From Paragordius varius (lineage: Eukaryota > Nematomorpha): 64,000 bases of DNA. A program made the translations under genes and the position numbers. The DNA is taken from NCBI GenBank assembly GCA_964247055.1, contig OZ176052.1:124001-188000 (forward strand), given 5' to 3'. Each line of letters starts with the position of its first letter. The first letter of the stretch is position 1. Shown here in pieces: positions 1-13,061 of this stretch. Under the pieces are notes generated by a model. The model saw nothing but the letters and a program-made list of their open reading frames with translations, searched no databases and had not been told where the DNA came from.

Positions 1-3000
1 ATGAGTGTTCTAAAATTCCCGGTTGGCTATCAAAACATATATATATAATATTGAAATTGGATTAAATGAGTTCTATTAAACATTATTACAATGTAAATTT
101 TAATATTCATTTATATTTGGTTGCAGAAGAAAAATAGGTTTTTAAGTAAAACCCAATAATGGAATATAAAATCTCCCTTTCATATTTACATTTGAAAATC
201 AAAAGTGTTGATTATTAAATATGTCTATATACAGTTTATATATTAAATCCAGTCATATAAATTTCGACTATATATATTTTACCGGTAACTCTATATGTTG
301 AGTCCCACACTGCATGAACTTGATAAAGGTATAGAAATAGCGTTGGTCTCGCATTGGAAATTCGCATTCGCCTTCATCCGAAATCCGGATTATGCCTGTA
401 AAAGGTGTCGTGAAGTTTAGGAATACACTGTGTCCAGTTTTATTGCAAGTTATATCGGCTATAAATAATTTATCAAGATATTATCTAACGTTATATAAAC
501 ATTATCAAAGAATGAATACAAAAATTAACAAAACTTACCGTTATATGTAGGGAGTGGGACATCAGTCGAACAATCCTAATATAAAAAATGTAATTTTGTT
601 TTTTTATAAAGCTTAATATACTCTTTATAGCAAATGCTTTTGACGATTGTAATATACAAAATTAACTAATATAAATCAAACAGCCAAAATTAATAGGAAA
701 ATGTTTTAAAATTATATGCTATTTTTACTCGGGGTATGGTCCTTTTAAAGGGAACCGGTTTTGGAGATCGGTCAAATACACCCCTGTTTTGTGGATGATA
801 AATGACAACTTCGTTTTCGGGGAAATGGCAATTAAAATAATGCGTTAGGGAGGAGCCATCAATTTGCATTAGGATGGAATTGGAAAAATGAATTCTATCC
901 TATAAAATGCGCATAATTTACTTTATATTCTAGGTTATATGTTTCAAAAATATTTGAAATAACCCATGGGATATATCCAAAATCACATAGAAAAAAGTGG
1001 AAAACAAACTAAATACTTTGGCTGGACTAATTTCCGTTCCACAGTCATAGTAGGGTATGTAGAAAGAAACAACCGATTCTCGTGAAATAGCAAGAGAGCA
1101 GTTTTTCCCTTGAAGCACAGTACTTGTGCGCTGAGGAAAATCAATAGTAATCTGAATTCGATCTTTTTTGCAGTAATGTAAGGCTATAGATATTGTAATA
1201 AGATATTTATAATATTTTAGAAACATGTATATATTTTGGACAAAAACTTTATAAATTCATTAATTAAACAAACAACTATTTACCTGAGACCCCTCCTGTA
1301 GTTGGTATTGGTGATATAGATTTTGGGTATGGAATCGTTTTATATGTGGGTGGGGGCGGTTGATGATGTGGCTGGAAAGCTGATGTTTTGAAAAATAAAA
1401 CATTATTAAAAATTATTTTAAATTTATAAAAAATTGTTACTTGGGCCGGAAAAAAACCGTTAACAACCCTACAAATTGATCAGAAATTAAGTCTGAACAT
1501 ATGGTTAAATTTATTAAAATATTTGTTAATATTGTATATTTTTCTTCTTACGCTTTCAAATCTGTAAATTTAATTTCATTGATTTGACAAAATGTTATGG
1601 GAGCATTCGCTTAGTTAAATCACATAATAATTTGGCTTAATAATGGTTTAAAAATATTCCCGGTGTTGATGAGAAGCTGATAAATTCAAATTAACAGATA
1701 AACAAAGTAAATACTATTCATATCTATAATTTATTCCGAATATACCAGGTGCAAGAAAGAAATTAATCTTATTAATATTGTACATCGTCATCAACACATT
1801 TCGCCCATCTCTCACGGATTATTAAATGCCATGCCAGAGAAAACCGATTATCTTTTGCATAAAACCATTCGTCATGCTACAATGTCTTTTAAATTATTGA
1901 AACACTGCTCAGCGAGCGTGCCCATTGATGCGAAGTTATAGGGCGACAGGTCAGGAGATTTCAGGAGATGCTAAAATATTTCCCATTAAAGGAAATTCAA
2001 GATTTCTTTCACTGTTTTGCTGTGTGTAAACGGAGCATGGTTATGTAGCAAAATCACTTTGCCATGTCTTCAAGCCATTTTCGGTCGTTTAGATTAATGC
2101 ATGGTTTAAAATAAGGCTTTTTTGGCAAAAATGTTATATGTTAATGGTTACCGAGCAAAGGTCATAACATACAATATTGCTCTTGTCTCGCCACATAGAG
2201 CATGGTCTTCTTGCAGAATTTCGTTTTGATGATAATGAAACAGCTAAACAAGATTTTTCAGCTTTGAATTAACTGATGTAATTTCCCATTACTCGTCACA
2301 ATTAAGTGCCAAAATAATTTTTTTCATGTCGTTAAGGAAGGATTTCACAAGTTCTTTTATGATTTTTGATCTAACGTTCATTCGAATCGTTTGGGACTAT
2401 TACCAAATTAATGATCTTTTTGCCTGTGTTCATGATTGTTTTTGATAGATGTAATGCTTCTGCCAGTAAGTGTCATTTCAAGTCTATTAACTTTTACGCT
2501 CTAGCATCTTCGAAGTTGTGTGGTCTACCAGAGCGCCCACACTAGCATGAAATTACAACTTTTAATATTTTGAAATTATGTTTTACATGTGTTAATCGAT
2601 AGAGCATTGTTACCATATGTTACTGCCAGCAAACGAAATTCAACAGCATTTTTTCTTCTGATGCCAATTTTTCGGGCACAAAATTCGACATACTGAATGA
2701 TAAAAATGAGAAGCTAGTTTTAGTGAACTCAACTTGGATAAGTTTGCCGTTCAGATGAACGAAAAGTTTGTTTTAATTTAATCGTCTGCGTACTTTTCGT
2801 TGATATTTTTTTTTAACTAAACCGGTAAATTATGACTCTACCTGGTATAAACTTACGATAAATCTGAGTATACTACAACACTCTGCAGTAAAACCATAAA
2901 AAAAACTCCTTCAAAAAATCATATGTAAACAACTGACTTGAATAAACTTTGAGTATTGCTTCCCGGGAATAATTTGCATCGATTGGGACGACACATTGCC

Positions 3001-4413
3001 AGACTCCACTATCAGATTCAAGGGCGTCTTCAATGTATAAATTATAAATGCCTTGGTTAGAGTCTATTTTGTAGGAATACCTATAAGGATAAAATAAAAT
3101 TAGTAGTATAGCAGTAAAATTATAAGATCAACAAAAGACAAGTCTTTTTGTAGAGGAAACCACATTTTTGAGCCTTATTTCGGTTTGAGTTGGAAATAAA
3201 AAGGAAAAAATATATAAATGGTTGTCTTTCAAAAATATATGTCTCTTCTAAGCTTTTCTGTATAATATCATTCCTTAATGCAGTTTTAGGATAAAAAAAA
3301 TAAAAACCTATGATTGTCTTGACTGACTCTGTGACCATCTTTGACCCAAAAAGCCGTATAATGATTTACGATTTTGCATTTAAGGATTATGCTTGCACCG
3401 GCCGTAATACTAACATCCTTGGGCCATTCCAAAAAGGGGTTAAGCTGCCCATGTGAATATGGTAGGTGGTCTAAATAGCAAAAAAATTGATAAGATTCTT
3501 TTTTAGCATCAAAGATATAAAATATAAATGAAAAGTATGGAGGAAAATATAAAAGTCTTCACAATATGCAAAAGGCAAACTGTTTGTACCACAAATGCCA
3601 TGTTTAAGAATTAAAAAAGTTTTTTGGAAATGGTAATTATTCTATAAAATCTAGGTATAATTGGACATTAATAATGTAGAAATTCGTTATTGACTCATTG
3701 AACTTTGCAAAGATTTATAACTCATTGAAATCGATGTTTATTTTTTTATAACTTGCAATAGCATATAAATTAAAGACTATAGGAAAGGTACAGTTAACAC
3801 ATTTTTGGTCGGACCTTTGAAAATAAATTTAATCAAAGAGTTAATATTTTGCCCGATAAAAAGCAGAGTTTGACCGCTTATGAGTAGAGTCTTTCACGGT
3901 CTCTAAAGCCATGGCCATTTTTCAAATTGATAGAATGATAAGCACAATTTAAACATATATATGATCTATTTAGACATTTTTTATTAATCATATGTGCAAC
4001 ATTTTTTTGGCAAATTATTTTAAAGGCGGTCAAATTTACGGTTATAAATTTATTCTAACATTCAGCTCGATCCATAGAGTAGCAAACTAATTTTTGGGCT
4101 TATTAATAATAAATTTAGATTAGAATGCAGTAAGAAGAGAATAGTGGAAAATAAAAGCCCACTATTCTAAAAGTTATAAATAACACCAATTCTGGTCAGA
4201 TGATATATAAATAAAACCAGGCATTGACAAAAAATTATAGATAAAAAATAAAAAAATACATGAACATAGGATAAAAACGCTCAAAAAGAAGATCCATTGC
4301 AGTGATGAGCATAGATGAGTATAAAGATACCGTGTTTCATGGATATAATTGGTTGGTATAACGTATGATTTGAACAACTTTTTAACCACGTGCATTGCAG
4401 TTTCTTCTGGCAT
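1..4413 (-). CDS. Ig domain plus tandem ZP-N protein, 3' end beyond the window
   Basis: Likely an extracellular or apical-surface protein. Exons on the minus strand: 4413-4260, 3470-3308, 3080-2938, 1379-1284, 1183-1017, 899-729, 575-539, 458-283 and 26-1 (continuing out of the window). Every junction has GT/AG and compatible phase, giving about 377 residues. Residues 1-51 include a hydrophobic signal or anchor (FFLSVFILCS). An Ig domain (about 55-150) shows LKCKI, FWVKDG and DSGVWQC, closest in pattern to the first Ig of Kirre/nephrin-type proteins. A proline-rich exon (HHQPPPPTYK) follows. The first ZP-N-like module (about 186-270) has four cysteines in YCKKD, GKNCSL, YDCGT and FNCHF. A second begins at ITCNKTGH with PFTGII and QCGT. 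The Ig and ZP parts could be separate genes; matching phase across the mariner-bearing intron argues for one. The first exon is the least certain. Confidence 0.72.
1743..2847 (-). mobile_element. Degenerate mariner transposon in an intron of the Ig-ZP gene
   Basis: The ends are inverted (TACCAGGT at the left, ACCTGGTA at the right) and each is flanked by the TA target duplication usual for Tc1/mariner. Translation of the minus strand gives recognisable but frame-broken mariner transposase: an N-terminal helix-turn-helix region with GNNALSINTC, then GRSGRPHNFEDAR, then a C-terminal stretch containing FNNLKDI and FLWHGI. Many stops and frame changes show it is dead. The length of 1105 bp is close to a full-size mariner of about 1.3 kb with some internal loss. 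The Mos1/irritans clade fits best, judged from the C-terminal motif only. Confidence 0.82.
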
Positions 4414-4796
4414 TTAATTAAGTTGGCCTAAAAATATTTTTTTCAATAAAATTGATTGCGTTTAAATTAATGATATCCCCCTCATAAGGGATATTTTATG
4501 CGTATAAACTTATGGTAGTTTTATATCTCAGAGTGATAAATTTGAATATCATAAAAATTATTAAAATATAAAGCCGCATTTTAGGCGTTATGCAAAAAAA
4601 TTTAAAGAAATGTAAAACATCATCCCAAAACTTTTTCGCCGCCATTTTATATTTTTTAATTTTTTGAAATGGCTAATACAATATAAATGTAGTTTAGAAA
4701 ATGTATATAATAAACTTTAAAAAGTTTTTAAGCTACATTTTACGATCAACATAATATATTTTAATTTTAATATCAGCTGTTCGTTGAATCGTATTT

Positions 4797-4990
4797 TGGA
4801 GCTGTCCCAATTTTAGACTCTAAAAGTTATACAAAACTGTAAAATATATAAGCTTATAACTTTCTAAACAGTAATTTATTTAAAAAATTGGGTTCTGGAG
4901 GATATCAAACTACCCCAATATGTCATCCCTTAACAAAAAGTGAAAAGGTTATGAAGAGTTAACAAACATCATTTTTTAAAAGACAGCCAT
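4797..4990. repeat. Dispersed repeat shared with 17604-17760
   Basis: The segment starts with TTGGAGCTGTCCCAATTTTA, and the same 20 bases recur at about 17605. Both copies continue with a related order of an AAGCTTATA block and a CAGTA.TTTATTTA block. This is an interspersed repeat of unknown class. No terminal inverted repeats were recognised. Confidence 0.5.
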
Positions 4991-5155
4991 ACTTTTTAAC
5001 CAAATTTTTCTATATGGACTATAAAATTACAATTATAATTGAATGTTACCAATTAACAATTAGAATATATATTTTGCAACCCAAAACGATAAGTTATACG
5101 TATAAAAATATAGTGTTTAAAATATGTTTGTTTGTCTTCTAAATATTTGTCTTTA

Positions 5156-5431
5156 ATACGGACAAAACGCAAAAATATAAAGACAAATATTTTTTTCTAA
5201 AAGACAACCTCATATTTTTTAAATGTTAATTTTTTCAATTATAAATCATTGTTTTAAATTATAAAGTATAAAATGATGTAAATTGATAACACAATCAATT
5301 ATGTATCTTACGATTGTAAATAAAAAATTTATATAGGAAAAATTAGGGTTTTTAAAAAGTATGGTTGTCTTTTGAAAAAAAATATCTTTATATTTTTACG
5401 TTTGGTCCGTATAATTTCAGTTTTTACTGTA
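5156..5431. repeat. MITE-A copy (TA-flanked, near-palindromic)
   Basis: The left arm starts at CGGACAAAACGCAAAAATAT and carries the family block AAAGACAAATATTTTTTTCT. The right arm is its inverse and ends in CCGTATAATTTCAG then TTTTTACTGTA. The outer end of the left arm is damaged. Confidence 0.75.
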
Positions 5432-8284
5432 TGTTTTGCCTTTATTTTTATTTTAATCATAAGATGTACGGTTTTTCAATTGACTAAGAAATCGATTTTG
5501 TTGTTATTAACTCAGAGCACTAAAAACTGAAAAAAATTCTAACGGCAAAATACAAATAAAAGATGGCAAATATTAAGCCGAATTCTCAAAATAAATGGCA
5601 TTTTTAAACAAAATGACATTGATTTTGGATTTAGGCTTAATATTTTTGTTTGGTTGTATCAGTTAGAAATATTTAAAAAAGGGTGTATTTAAGGAATCGT
5701 CTGATTGTTTTTTAACATCAACGATATTTTAAAAACATAAAAATAAATGGATACCTATCACAGAATTTATCTTTTCCGGAATAAACTTTAAACTTTAGGT
5801 GATAATGGGATACGTGATTGCATATAACGGTGAAATTAATTAAATTATAGAAAAGGTTAATCATATCGGAAAACTAAAAGATAAAAATACAAATATTAAC
5901 TATAAATACGATATATGCTTCCTTTCCATTTAGCGTTAATTTTAAGGAGATTTTAGCTGAAATTATTATGAATCAAAATCTCAAAAATAAACCAGTTAAG
6001 AATGTTTAACAGACTTTGCATCTCATACGGTTATATATAGGCATCGACTGCACGCGAAAATAAAGGGAAACATAAAAAATGCACACATAAATTTTTAACT
6101 AAAAAAAGATGGTATATGTAAAATAATTTTAGAACAAAATAATTTATCTCTCCTTCGTGTTGTTATTTTTATTATCTGTAAATTATCATCATTAGAAGCG
6201 CAAATTATTCAGTTGCTTATTTTTTCCCAGTAAAATGTATGAAATATTTTTGTATTTCGATTGATTAAATATCAATACCCTAATAACAAAAAAATTATTT
6301 TAAAATCATCCCTCCGATATATATATATTTCAATTTGTTTCTATTATAAGTGTAAAGGTGTAAACTCATTGATAAAAAAAGTGGACATGTCACTGTTATA
6401 TAAATATATATAATTAGTACTTATATAGGAGGGTAGCTAGTATGTTTTTAAGATTATTTTTAAGACACACTCAGAAAAACAAATATCCTGAATGTTAAAA
6501 AAACAACGAACTTAACAGATAATATTTTATATTAAAAGATGAGTGCAAAAATATTTTTTTGAAAAAAAATGACCTAGGGCTAATTTTTTCATTAATAAAT
6601 AATTATATAAAATATATTTTACACAGTATAAAAAATTAATTAGCATAGAAATAGGGGATTTAACTTGGAATCTGATGCCTTGTTGATAAATATATGACTC
6701 AAAAATGAATACGTAAAAGTCTACCCAAACTAAAATTGACGTAGAAAACCAAAATTTTTTTTACATTGAATAATATTTAGTTTGCGTTTATGGCATATGT
6801 TGAATTCTTATTTTCAAAGGGTCCAGTTGTGCTTATTATATTTTTTCTTAACTATAGAAAATTTATAGCATTGGTATGATAGTGCTGAAATATATTATAG
6901 TTGATTCTCATTGAAATCCGATCAAAACAATATTTAATCTCCGATATTGTTTACTCTCCCAATGATAAATGGAAGATACGTAATATACTAGAATATCAAA
7001 AATATCGTACATATGTATGCCAATAATAAAGTTTTGGAAATTTAGATCCTAAAGGCCTAACTTTAATTAATATTTATCACATCATCATTGGACTTAATTA
7101 TGGAAAGGCATAATATAAGTCTATTTTTAATTTTTTAACAAGTAAATACAATAATTTGTATTTTGTTACGTTTAAACGATGATGTCCATATTCATTTAAG
7201 CGTTGAGAGTACCCGCCTTCGAAAAGTCAAAAATTTAAATAAATTAATATATGTTAACGTTGAAAAATGTAAACGAATGGTGAAATTATTTATTTTATTA
7301 ACTTTTTTTGAATATTTATAATGAAACGTTATCGACCAGTTTGATAGATTTATTTCAATATTTAATTATGATATAACACAAATTTGCATATGTTGTATGA
7401 CTGTTTGTTGCATTACGTTAAATGATTCTCTCATAAGTGGTTAACTGTTTAATTTTCTGACGGTTTAATACCCAATCCAACTATGTTAATGTTTGAAAAC
7501 TATTGAAGCTTCAGTTTTCTCATGTCTAATATTTTATCAAATTTTAAAATTTTTGAGACAACCGAGGTTCCATTCAAATTCAATGTCTATTTATTTTTTA
7601 ATTGGGTAATCAAGCAATTGTGTGGTTATCTGGGTTTATCTCCACTCAGAAATGGAACAAAAGAGATATAAATCTGGGATAATAGACTTATTCAATTCAG
7701 TAATGCATATTAAATCAAAAGAACTTAGCAATAACCCTTTGTGATGAGATCTAATCTGTGAAAATAGCAATACTAAAATACAATTGTTTAGTGGTCATAG
7801 GTCATAAAAAATACCAGTTTCACAATTTTTAGTCATGTTTCCATGTTGAAGCTACATTAATTGGCATAGTGTGTACCTCATTTTCTTGCGAAGTTTAAAT
7901 TACAGAGTTATATAGTGTTATTTAAATCACAGTGCACATAAAAAATATTTTAATTTAATATATATTCACTGATAGAAAATGCAGGATTTAATAGTGCTCT
8001 TAATGAGCCTTACGACTCATTTAAGATTTCTCTATCAAAAATGGCAAAATTTGCCCACCTTATGATAAAAATATTTTTTTGATAAAAGATAAATTCTATC
8101 CTTTCCTTTAATAAAAATGCTAAGTTCATTAAAATATTAAAAAGCATAACTTTTAAAAATATCTAACTTTTAGATGCGGGTTCTCAAAGTCTCAAAATTT
8201 TGTCACTGTTTAAAAGGGCTAGTTTTTAAAAATAAACTGTAAAAAGCCGAAAATACGGATAATCACTATATATTATGGTATCAA

Positions 8285-8440
8285 AAAATCAGGACCTTGA
8301 ACCAGCTCAAATAAGATGCAACCTGAACAGGCCTGATTCTTAGCAAGTGAAACCGGAACTGGGTTGGTTCCACCCCAATGAAACCGGCTCCTGTTGAAAT
8401 CTCAGGAACCGAGTTTAGGTTCCAGAAATTCAGGTTAAAA
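8285..8440. repeat. Short segment rich in AACCGG-type motifs
   Basis: It begins CAGGACCTTGAACCAG and contains several GAACCGG, GGTTCC and AACCGAG motifs, resembling the subterminal composition of the non-autonomous hAT element at 22290-23204 (left end CAGGGCTTGAAACCGG). It is probably a diverged, truncated relative. No target duplication was found. Confidence 0.35.
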
Positions 8441-8959
8441 AAAATATTTGAAAAAACGCAAACTTTGTTAGGAGAACATTTAATTTTTAGCAAAATTTTG
8501 TCGATGCATGTTTTTTATTGTATTTTAAGCACAGTGGTAATGCTATAGGTACATTAAAGACATTAAATAACACTTCAATTGAATGATGCTTAACATAACG
8601 GTAGATTATTGTAAACAAATATATTCAACTACACTTTCAAGTATCATTAACTAATTAAGAAATAGGATAAATGTTTATCATCATCGCGTGAGGGTAATAG
8701 TTTAAAGTGTTTTCTTGCCCTTTTTACCATCGATAATACCATAAAATAATATTTATTTAAATTTTTGCTAAAAATTTCTATTTATAAAAAGTATGAATTT
8801 TTCAAAAATAATTTTAAAAAAAACCATTTATGAATTGTATCGCGGATCTTTTTGCATTTATTTTAAAATGACTAGACCAAATTAGAGGGATACATATATA
8901 TCAAACTTTTGGTGCCCAATCTTAAATTTAATAATTAATTACATAAAATAACTCTTTCG

Positions 8960-9560
8960 AGCGATCATATTCCTAAATTTCCGCCATAGAATTCTATCTA
9001 TAGTATCTTTGCGCGTTAAGCTGAGTTTTGCCATAGTTTAGTCATATATATCCACAGCGTTTTAAAGAGCCCTCTTTCTATCCTATCCAAAATAAATTAC
9101 TTTTACCGATATTTATGTTACCATCTCCTTTTTCTATATGTCCAAACCATTTAAAATGATTTGATATCATCTTTTGTATTTTTTAGGTTTTATATCTGCA
9201 CTTCCTCCTATTTTGGTATATAAATAACTTTGCCTTACCTTTTATACTACACATCAATCTAGGCATTTAAATATTAGTGCTCTTCTTATGGTATCTTTAG
9301 CCCCCATGTCTGTGAGTTATACATTATATTGGCTCTACAACAGAACATTATGTAAATCTTAACTTTTAAATAAATATTTTTATCGCATAATATATTTAAA
9401 TTTTTTTTGTAATTTGCCCAACTAATTCTATTATTTATATCATGCGTTAAGGAAAGATAACTGCTAAAATCGCCTTCTAATTTGCATTACTCCAGACCTA
9501 TTATACCCACATATTTCTCGTCCCATTAATTTTTAGGGTTTTGGTTTTTTAACATTTAAA
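8960..9560 (-). mobile_element. Remnant of a LINE reverse-transcriptase C-terminus
   Basis: Minus-strand translation gives scattered, frame-broken matches to the end of a non-LTR retrotransposon reverse transcriptase. One block resembles TIRRALIF.CLR.MC.IK; a later KWFGHIEKGDGN corresponds to the common R-W-F/L-G-H-V-x-R-M motif. A further block ends in a basic tail with repeated RYYR/NSMAE-like residues. No end or poly-A tail was identified, so the limits are approximate and the clade is unknown. Confidence 0.5.
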
Positions 9561-10628
9561 TTCTACAGTTGTAATTAGCTGCTTTATATTTTTATAAGGA
9601 TAAAAAACTCAGACAAATTATATCTGTGGTATCATTACGATTTTTAAATCATATTATAGCTTAACAACCATGAATATAGTTACTTTTACATTTAGTATCC
9701 TCATAAAACCCCAATAGGTATTTGTCCAAAAAATGAAAAGGTAATAGAATATATATAGTACAGCTGTTGTGAAAACGCTGTATAGTTTTTGTCTTGGAAT
9801 AATTTTAATAATATTATTGATCAAATGATGTTGAATATAAATTTTATACAATTATTCTGAATTATGCGCTGAGCAGTCTCATAACACTTTGCAAAACTGT
9901 CATTGAATATTTGATATGGTTCTTCCGTACAAAGTAAATAACAGCCGCCACACCGTCGAACTTTATTTCAAATTTGTCCACATGATATAGACCGCTGACC
10001 CTTGATACATACCCTGGTTATAGGTATTGACACTTGATGAGATACATATTTGCATGATGAGAAACTTTCAGGCACATTAAAAATTAAAATTTTAAAAAAA
10101 ATATTGTTTTGCCTTATATTATATATAAATATATATATAAGGGAAAACATAGGGAATGAATAAGGTGACCAGACGTCCCGCTTTTTCACACTTTGTCCCG
10201 CGTCCCGCTAGTTTTTTAAATGTCTCGCTTTTTCACGATTATATAAAAAAAAAATTTTAAATACATTAAAATTTTTTATATAAAATTTATTTTTTTTATC
10301 CGTTTAAATTTTTTACCTTATTTATTTCTAAAATCTATATCAATTTTAAATTAAATTTTTTTTTATTTTTAAATTTAAAACATCTAATTTTTTCGAATTC
10401 ATACTACTCCTACTGCCAACATTATCAAAAAGACAAATTAATACCACAAATCGGTAGCTTATACGTTTATTCAAGAAAATTAAGGTAATAAAACATTTTT
10501 TACTAATATTTTAATTATATTACATGCCAACATCATCAAAAATACAAATTAATTCCATAAATCGGTAGCTTTTACTTTTACTCCAGATCAAGGTAATATA
10601 ATATTTTTTATACTATTAGTTTAAAAAT

Positions 10629-12310
10629 ATGAGTACAAAAAGACGTTGTAAATTTAACGATGAAATAATGAAACAATTTCCTTTTATCAAAAAAACGAAT
10701 AATTCATTTGTTAAATGTTCTTTATGCGAGGGGGAATTCACCCCAGCACATGGCGGCAAGCATGATATTACTAAGCATATGGAAACACAGAAACATAAAA
10801 AATGTTTAGATATGGCGGCATCATCTTACAAAATGAGCGATTTTTATCGAAAAACCGCTAGAGGAAGAAAAGAAGGCACTAGCCGAAGGCGTGTTATCTT
10901 TTCAGGCCGTTAATCACAATCATTCCTTTAGGTCTATGGATTTACCTCACAGGTTATTCGTATCTTATTCAATTAAAACTTTACATATGCCCGTACAGAG
11001 GCTGAAGTCATTGTATGGAATGTCCTTTCGCCACATGCATTTTCTGAAATACAAAAAGATTTGCTGAAAATTAATTTCATACCGCTTTACTCTGATGCAT
11101 CAAATCACAAGGAAACAAAATTATTTCCCACTTAAATAAGATATTTTAATCCAGAAATTTTTAGATTTTATTTCTCTATCCGGTGAAATTTCCGTCATAA
11201 TTTTTACTTCAATAATCAATATTCTAGAAAAAAAAAACTAAAAGACAAAATCATCGCATATTGCGCTGACAACACCAATACGAACTTCGATGGAAAAGCA
11301 AGAAGGGGAACATAAAATCTTTTTCGTGAATTAGCAGATAATCTTCATCAAAACTTTATTGGCTTTGGGTGTGCAGCGCATATAATACACAACGCTATTC
11401 AAATAGCTGCTGATTTGTTACCCCTAGATGTGGTAAATGTAGTTGTTAAAATACATTCCTATGTGTACGCGTTGAAACGCTTAAGGAATTCTGTTTAAAT
11501 GCAGAAGTTCAATATAAAAAATGCTTGGATATTGTGAAACTCGTTGGTTAGCTCTTCTGCCTGCTATCGAAAGAATTTTAAAAATGTATTCCTATAAAAT
11601 CCAATTTTTTATCACACAAATGTCCTAAAACTTTGGAAAAGTTTTTTGAAAATTCTTCAAAAATATGGTTAGAGTTCCTACATAATCAAGCTCTCTTTCA
11701 AAATGTTATTAAATTGATAGAAGGTAATTTCGGCAATCGAAGTTGCCAATGAAGTTAATAACCTAAAATTTCAATGTCACGAAAGGTTAGAAAATATTTT
11801 TATACCATTATCATCCGCTATATTATATATAATTTAGAAAACCAAGGCTTAATAAATCGCCAAGATATCCTGTACCATATAAAAATGTTTTATAGAAACT
11901 GTAAAGATTATTTGGAAGACAGACGGTGCAATTCAATGAAATTGATAATTTTCATTGGATAAAATTCAAACCAGATTTCAATTGGTGCGATGTTCAAAAA
12001 TCATTGATTACATCTGCATCTCTCAAAAATTCCCAAAAAGTAATTTTTCAGAGAATGATTTTTTTCTGAAGTATCATTAGCTAAAAAATATATTTATAAT
12101 GAAAAACTTAAATTATGGACACCATAAAAAACAGTAGAAAAGAAATGGTTAGAATTATTTCATCATTTTGAAACAAACTATGTTCCAAACAATAATGTTT
12201 TAATAATTGTGGAATTTGCACTATCTTTACCTGGAACCAACGCTGCTACTGAGCGCGTTTTTTCCACAGTAAATCAGGTGTGGACATCGGAAAAATCAAA
12301 TTGAAATAAT
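10629..12310 (+). pseudogene. hAT transposase, decayed
   Basis: An open frame from ATG at 10629 to 10913 encodes 94 residues with a BED-like C2H2 finger: C-S-L-C, then H-D-I-T-K-H and a following H-K-K-C, after a basic N-terminus. This is the DNA-binding head of the hAT family with KC-LCE-EF-AHGGK. Downstream similarity resumes in other frames: LYSDASNHKETKLFP near 11085, the catalytic-region motif GCAAHIIHNAI near 11370, and the hATC block with LPGTNAATERVFS near 12235. Several stops and frame changes separate these blocks, so no functional transposase is made, although the zinc-finger fragment could still be translated. Confidence 0.8.
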
Positions 12311-12467
12311 GAAACTTTAAAGGCCATTTTATCTATCAAGTATAATTTGACGAATTCTTGTGAAGACTTCTACAATATTTTAAAAAATGATGACTATCTG
12401 CTAAAACGCATTCACTCAAATAAAAAATATACCAAGGAACAAAATATTTTTTTATATTTATAATGTA

Positions 12468-12705
12468 CTAGCGTAAATCTTGTGCTGCTACTCAGCCCGA
12501 GGAAGTCCTTCGGACTTCTGGGGGGAGAGGGTTATTTGAAAAAAGTACAATAAAAGGATCCACAGGATTATTTCGAAAAATTAATTAATAGCTATGATAG
12601 GAATTTTAAAACGGTGCATTCATACTTATATATTGTTTAGTTGGGGGAAAAATAGTTAAAAAATTATTTTTGTGGACTTTGTTTTTTGAAAAAAATGGCA
12701 TTTTA

Positions 12706-12738
<33 letters not shown>

Positions 12739-13061
12739 AAAAAGAGGGCCTAAATCAAAAAAGCGAGCCGATTATGTTCGGCGCAATCAAAAATAAGTAA
12801 ACAAAAATCATATTTGAAATTGAATTGTCCAACACGTTCTCCGGAAAATTGTCTGACACGATTTTTGTGGACTTCTGTTTTCATAAAAACCGTTTACACG
12901 GAATGGGCCCGAACTGGGAGCCCAATTCAAAAAAGGGCGAAGCTATTGTCGGGGCATTTATTAATGATTATATTTTTTCGACATTTGAATTTGAATGGGT
13001 CTATCGGTTTTCCGGAAACAGATCACAAAGCCAGCATTTTCCATTTTTATAAATATATAGA
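12468..13061 (-). mobile_element. Non-autonomous Helitron inside the hAT element
   Basis: Read on the minus strand it starts with TCTATATATTTATAAAAATG, the usual Helitron 5' TC end, and finishes with CTAG (CTRR). A hairpin stands upstream of the 3' end, with stem GAAGTCC/GGACTTC and loop TTC. The host bases are A before and T after, matching Helitron insertion between A and T. It encodes no helicase. Two related copies lie at 30514-31715 in the arginase gene. Confidence 0.85.
12707..12737 (+). repeat. 31-base G homopolymer in the Helitron
   Basis: An uninterrupted run of 31 G. The same place in the related copies is only five to six G followed by TAGCGG or AGCGGG, so the run is an expansion of that site or an assembly artefact. 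Confidence 0.9.

Larger units (their letters stand above)
4414..8959. other. Gene-poor AT-rich spacer
   Basis: No exon with family similarity or sustained coding character was found on either strand. The stretch holds one MITE copy (5156-5431), a dispersed repeat at 4797-4990 and a short AACCGG-bearing segment near 8285-8440. The rest is A/T runs with scattered short open frames that look like chance. Confidence 0.5.

Noticed and set aside
3120-3338. Minus-strand frame of 72 codons
   Set aside because: It reads mostly through the intron between the two Ig exons; the true exon frame ends at the donor at 3308.
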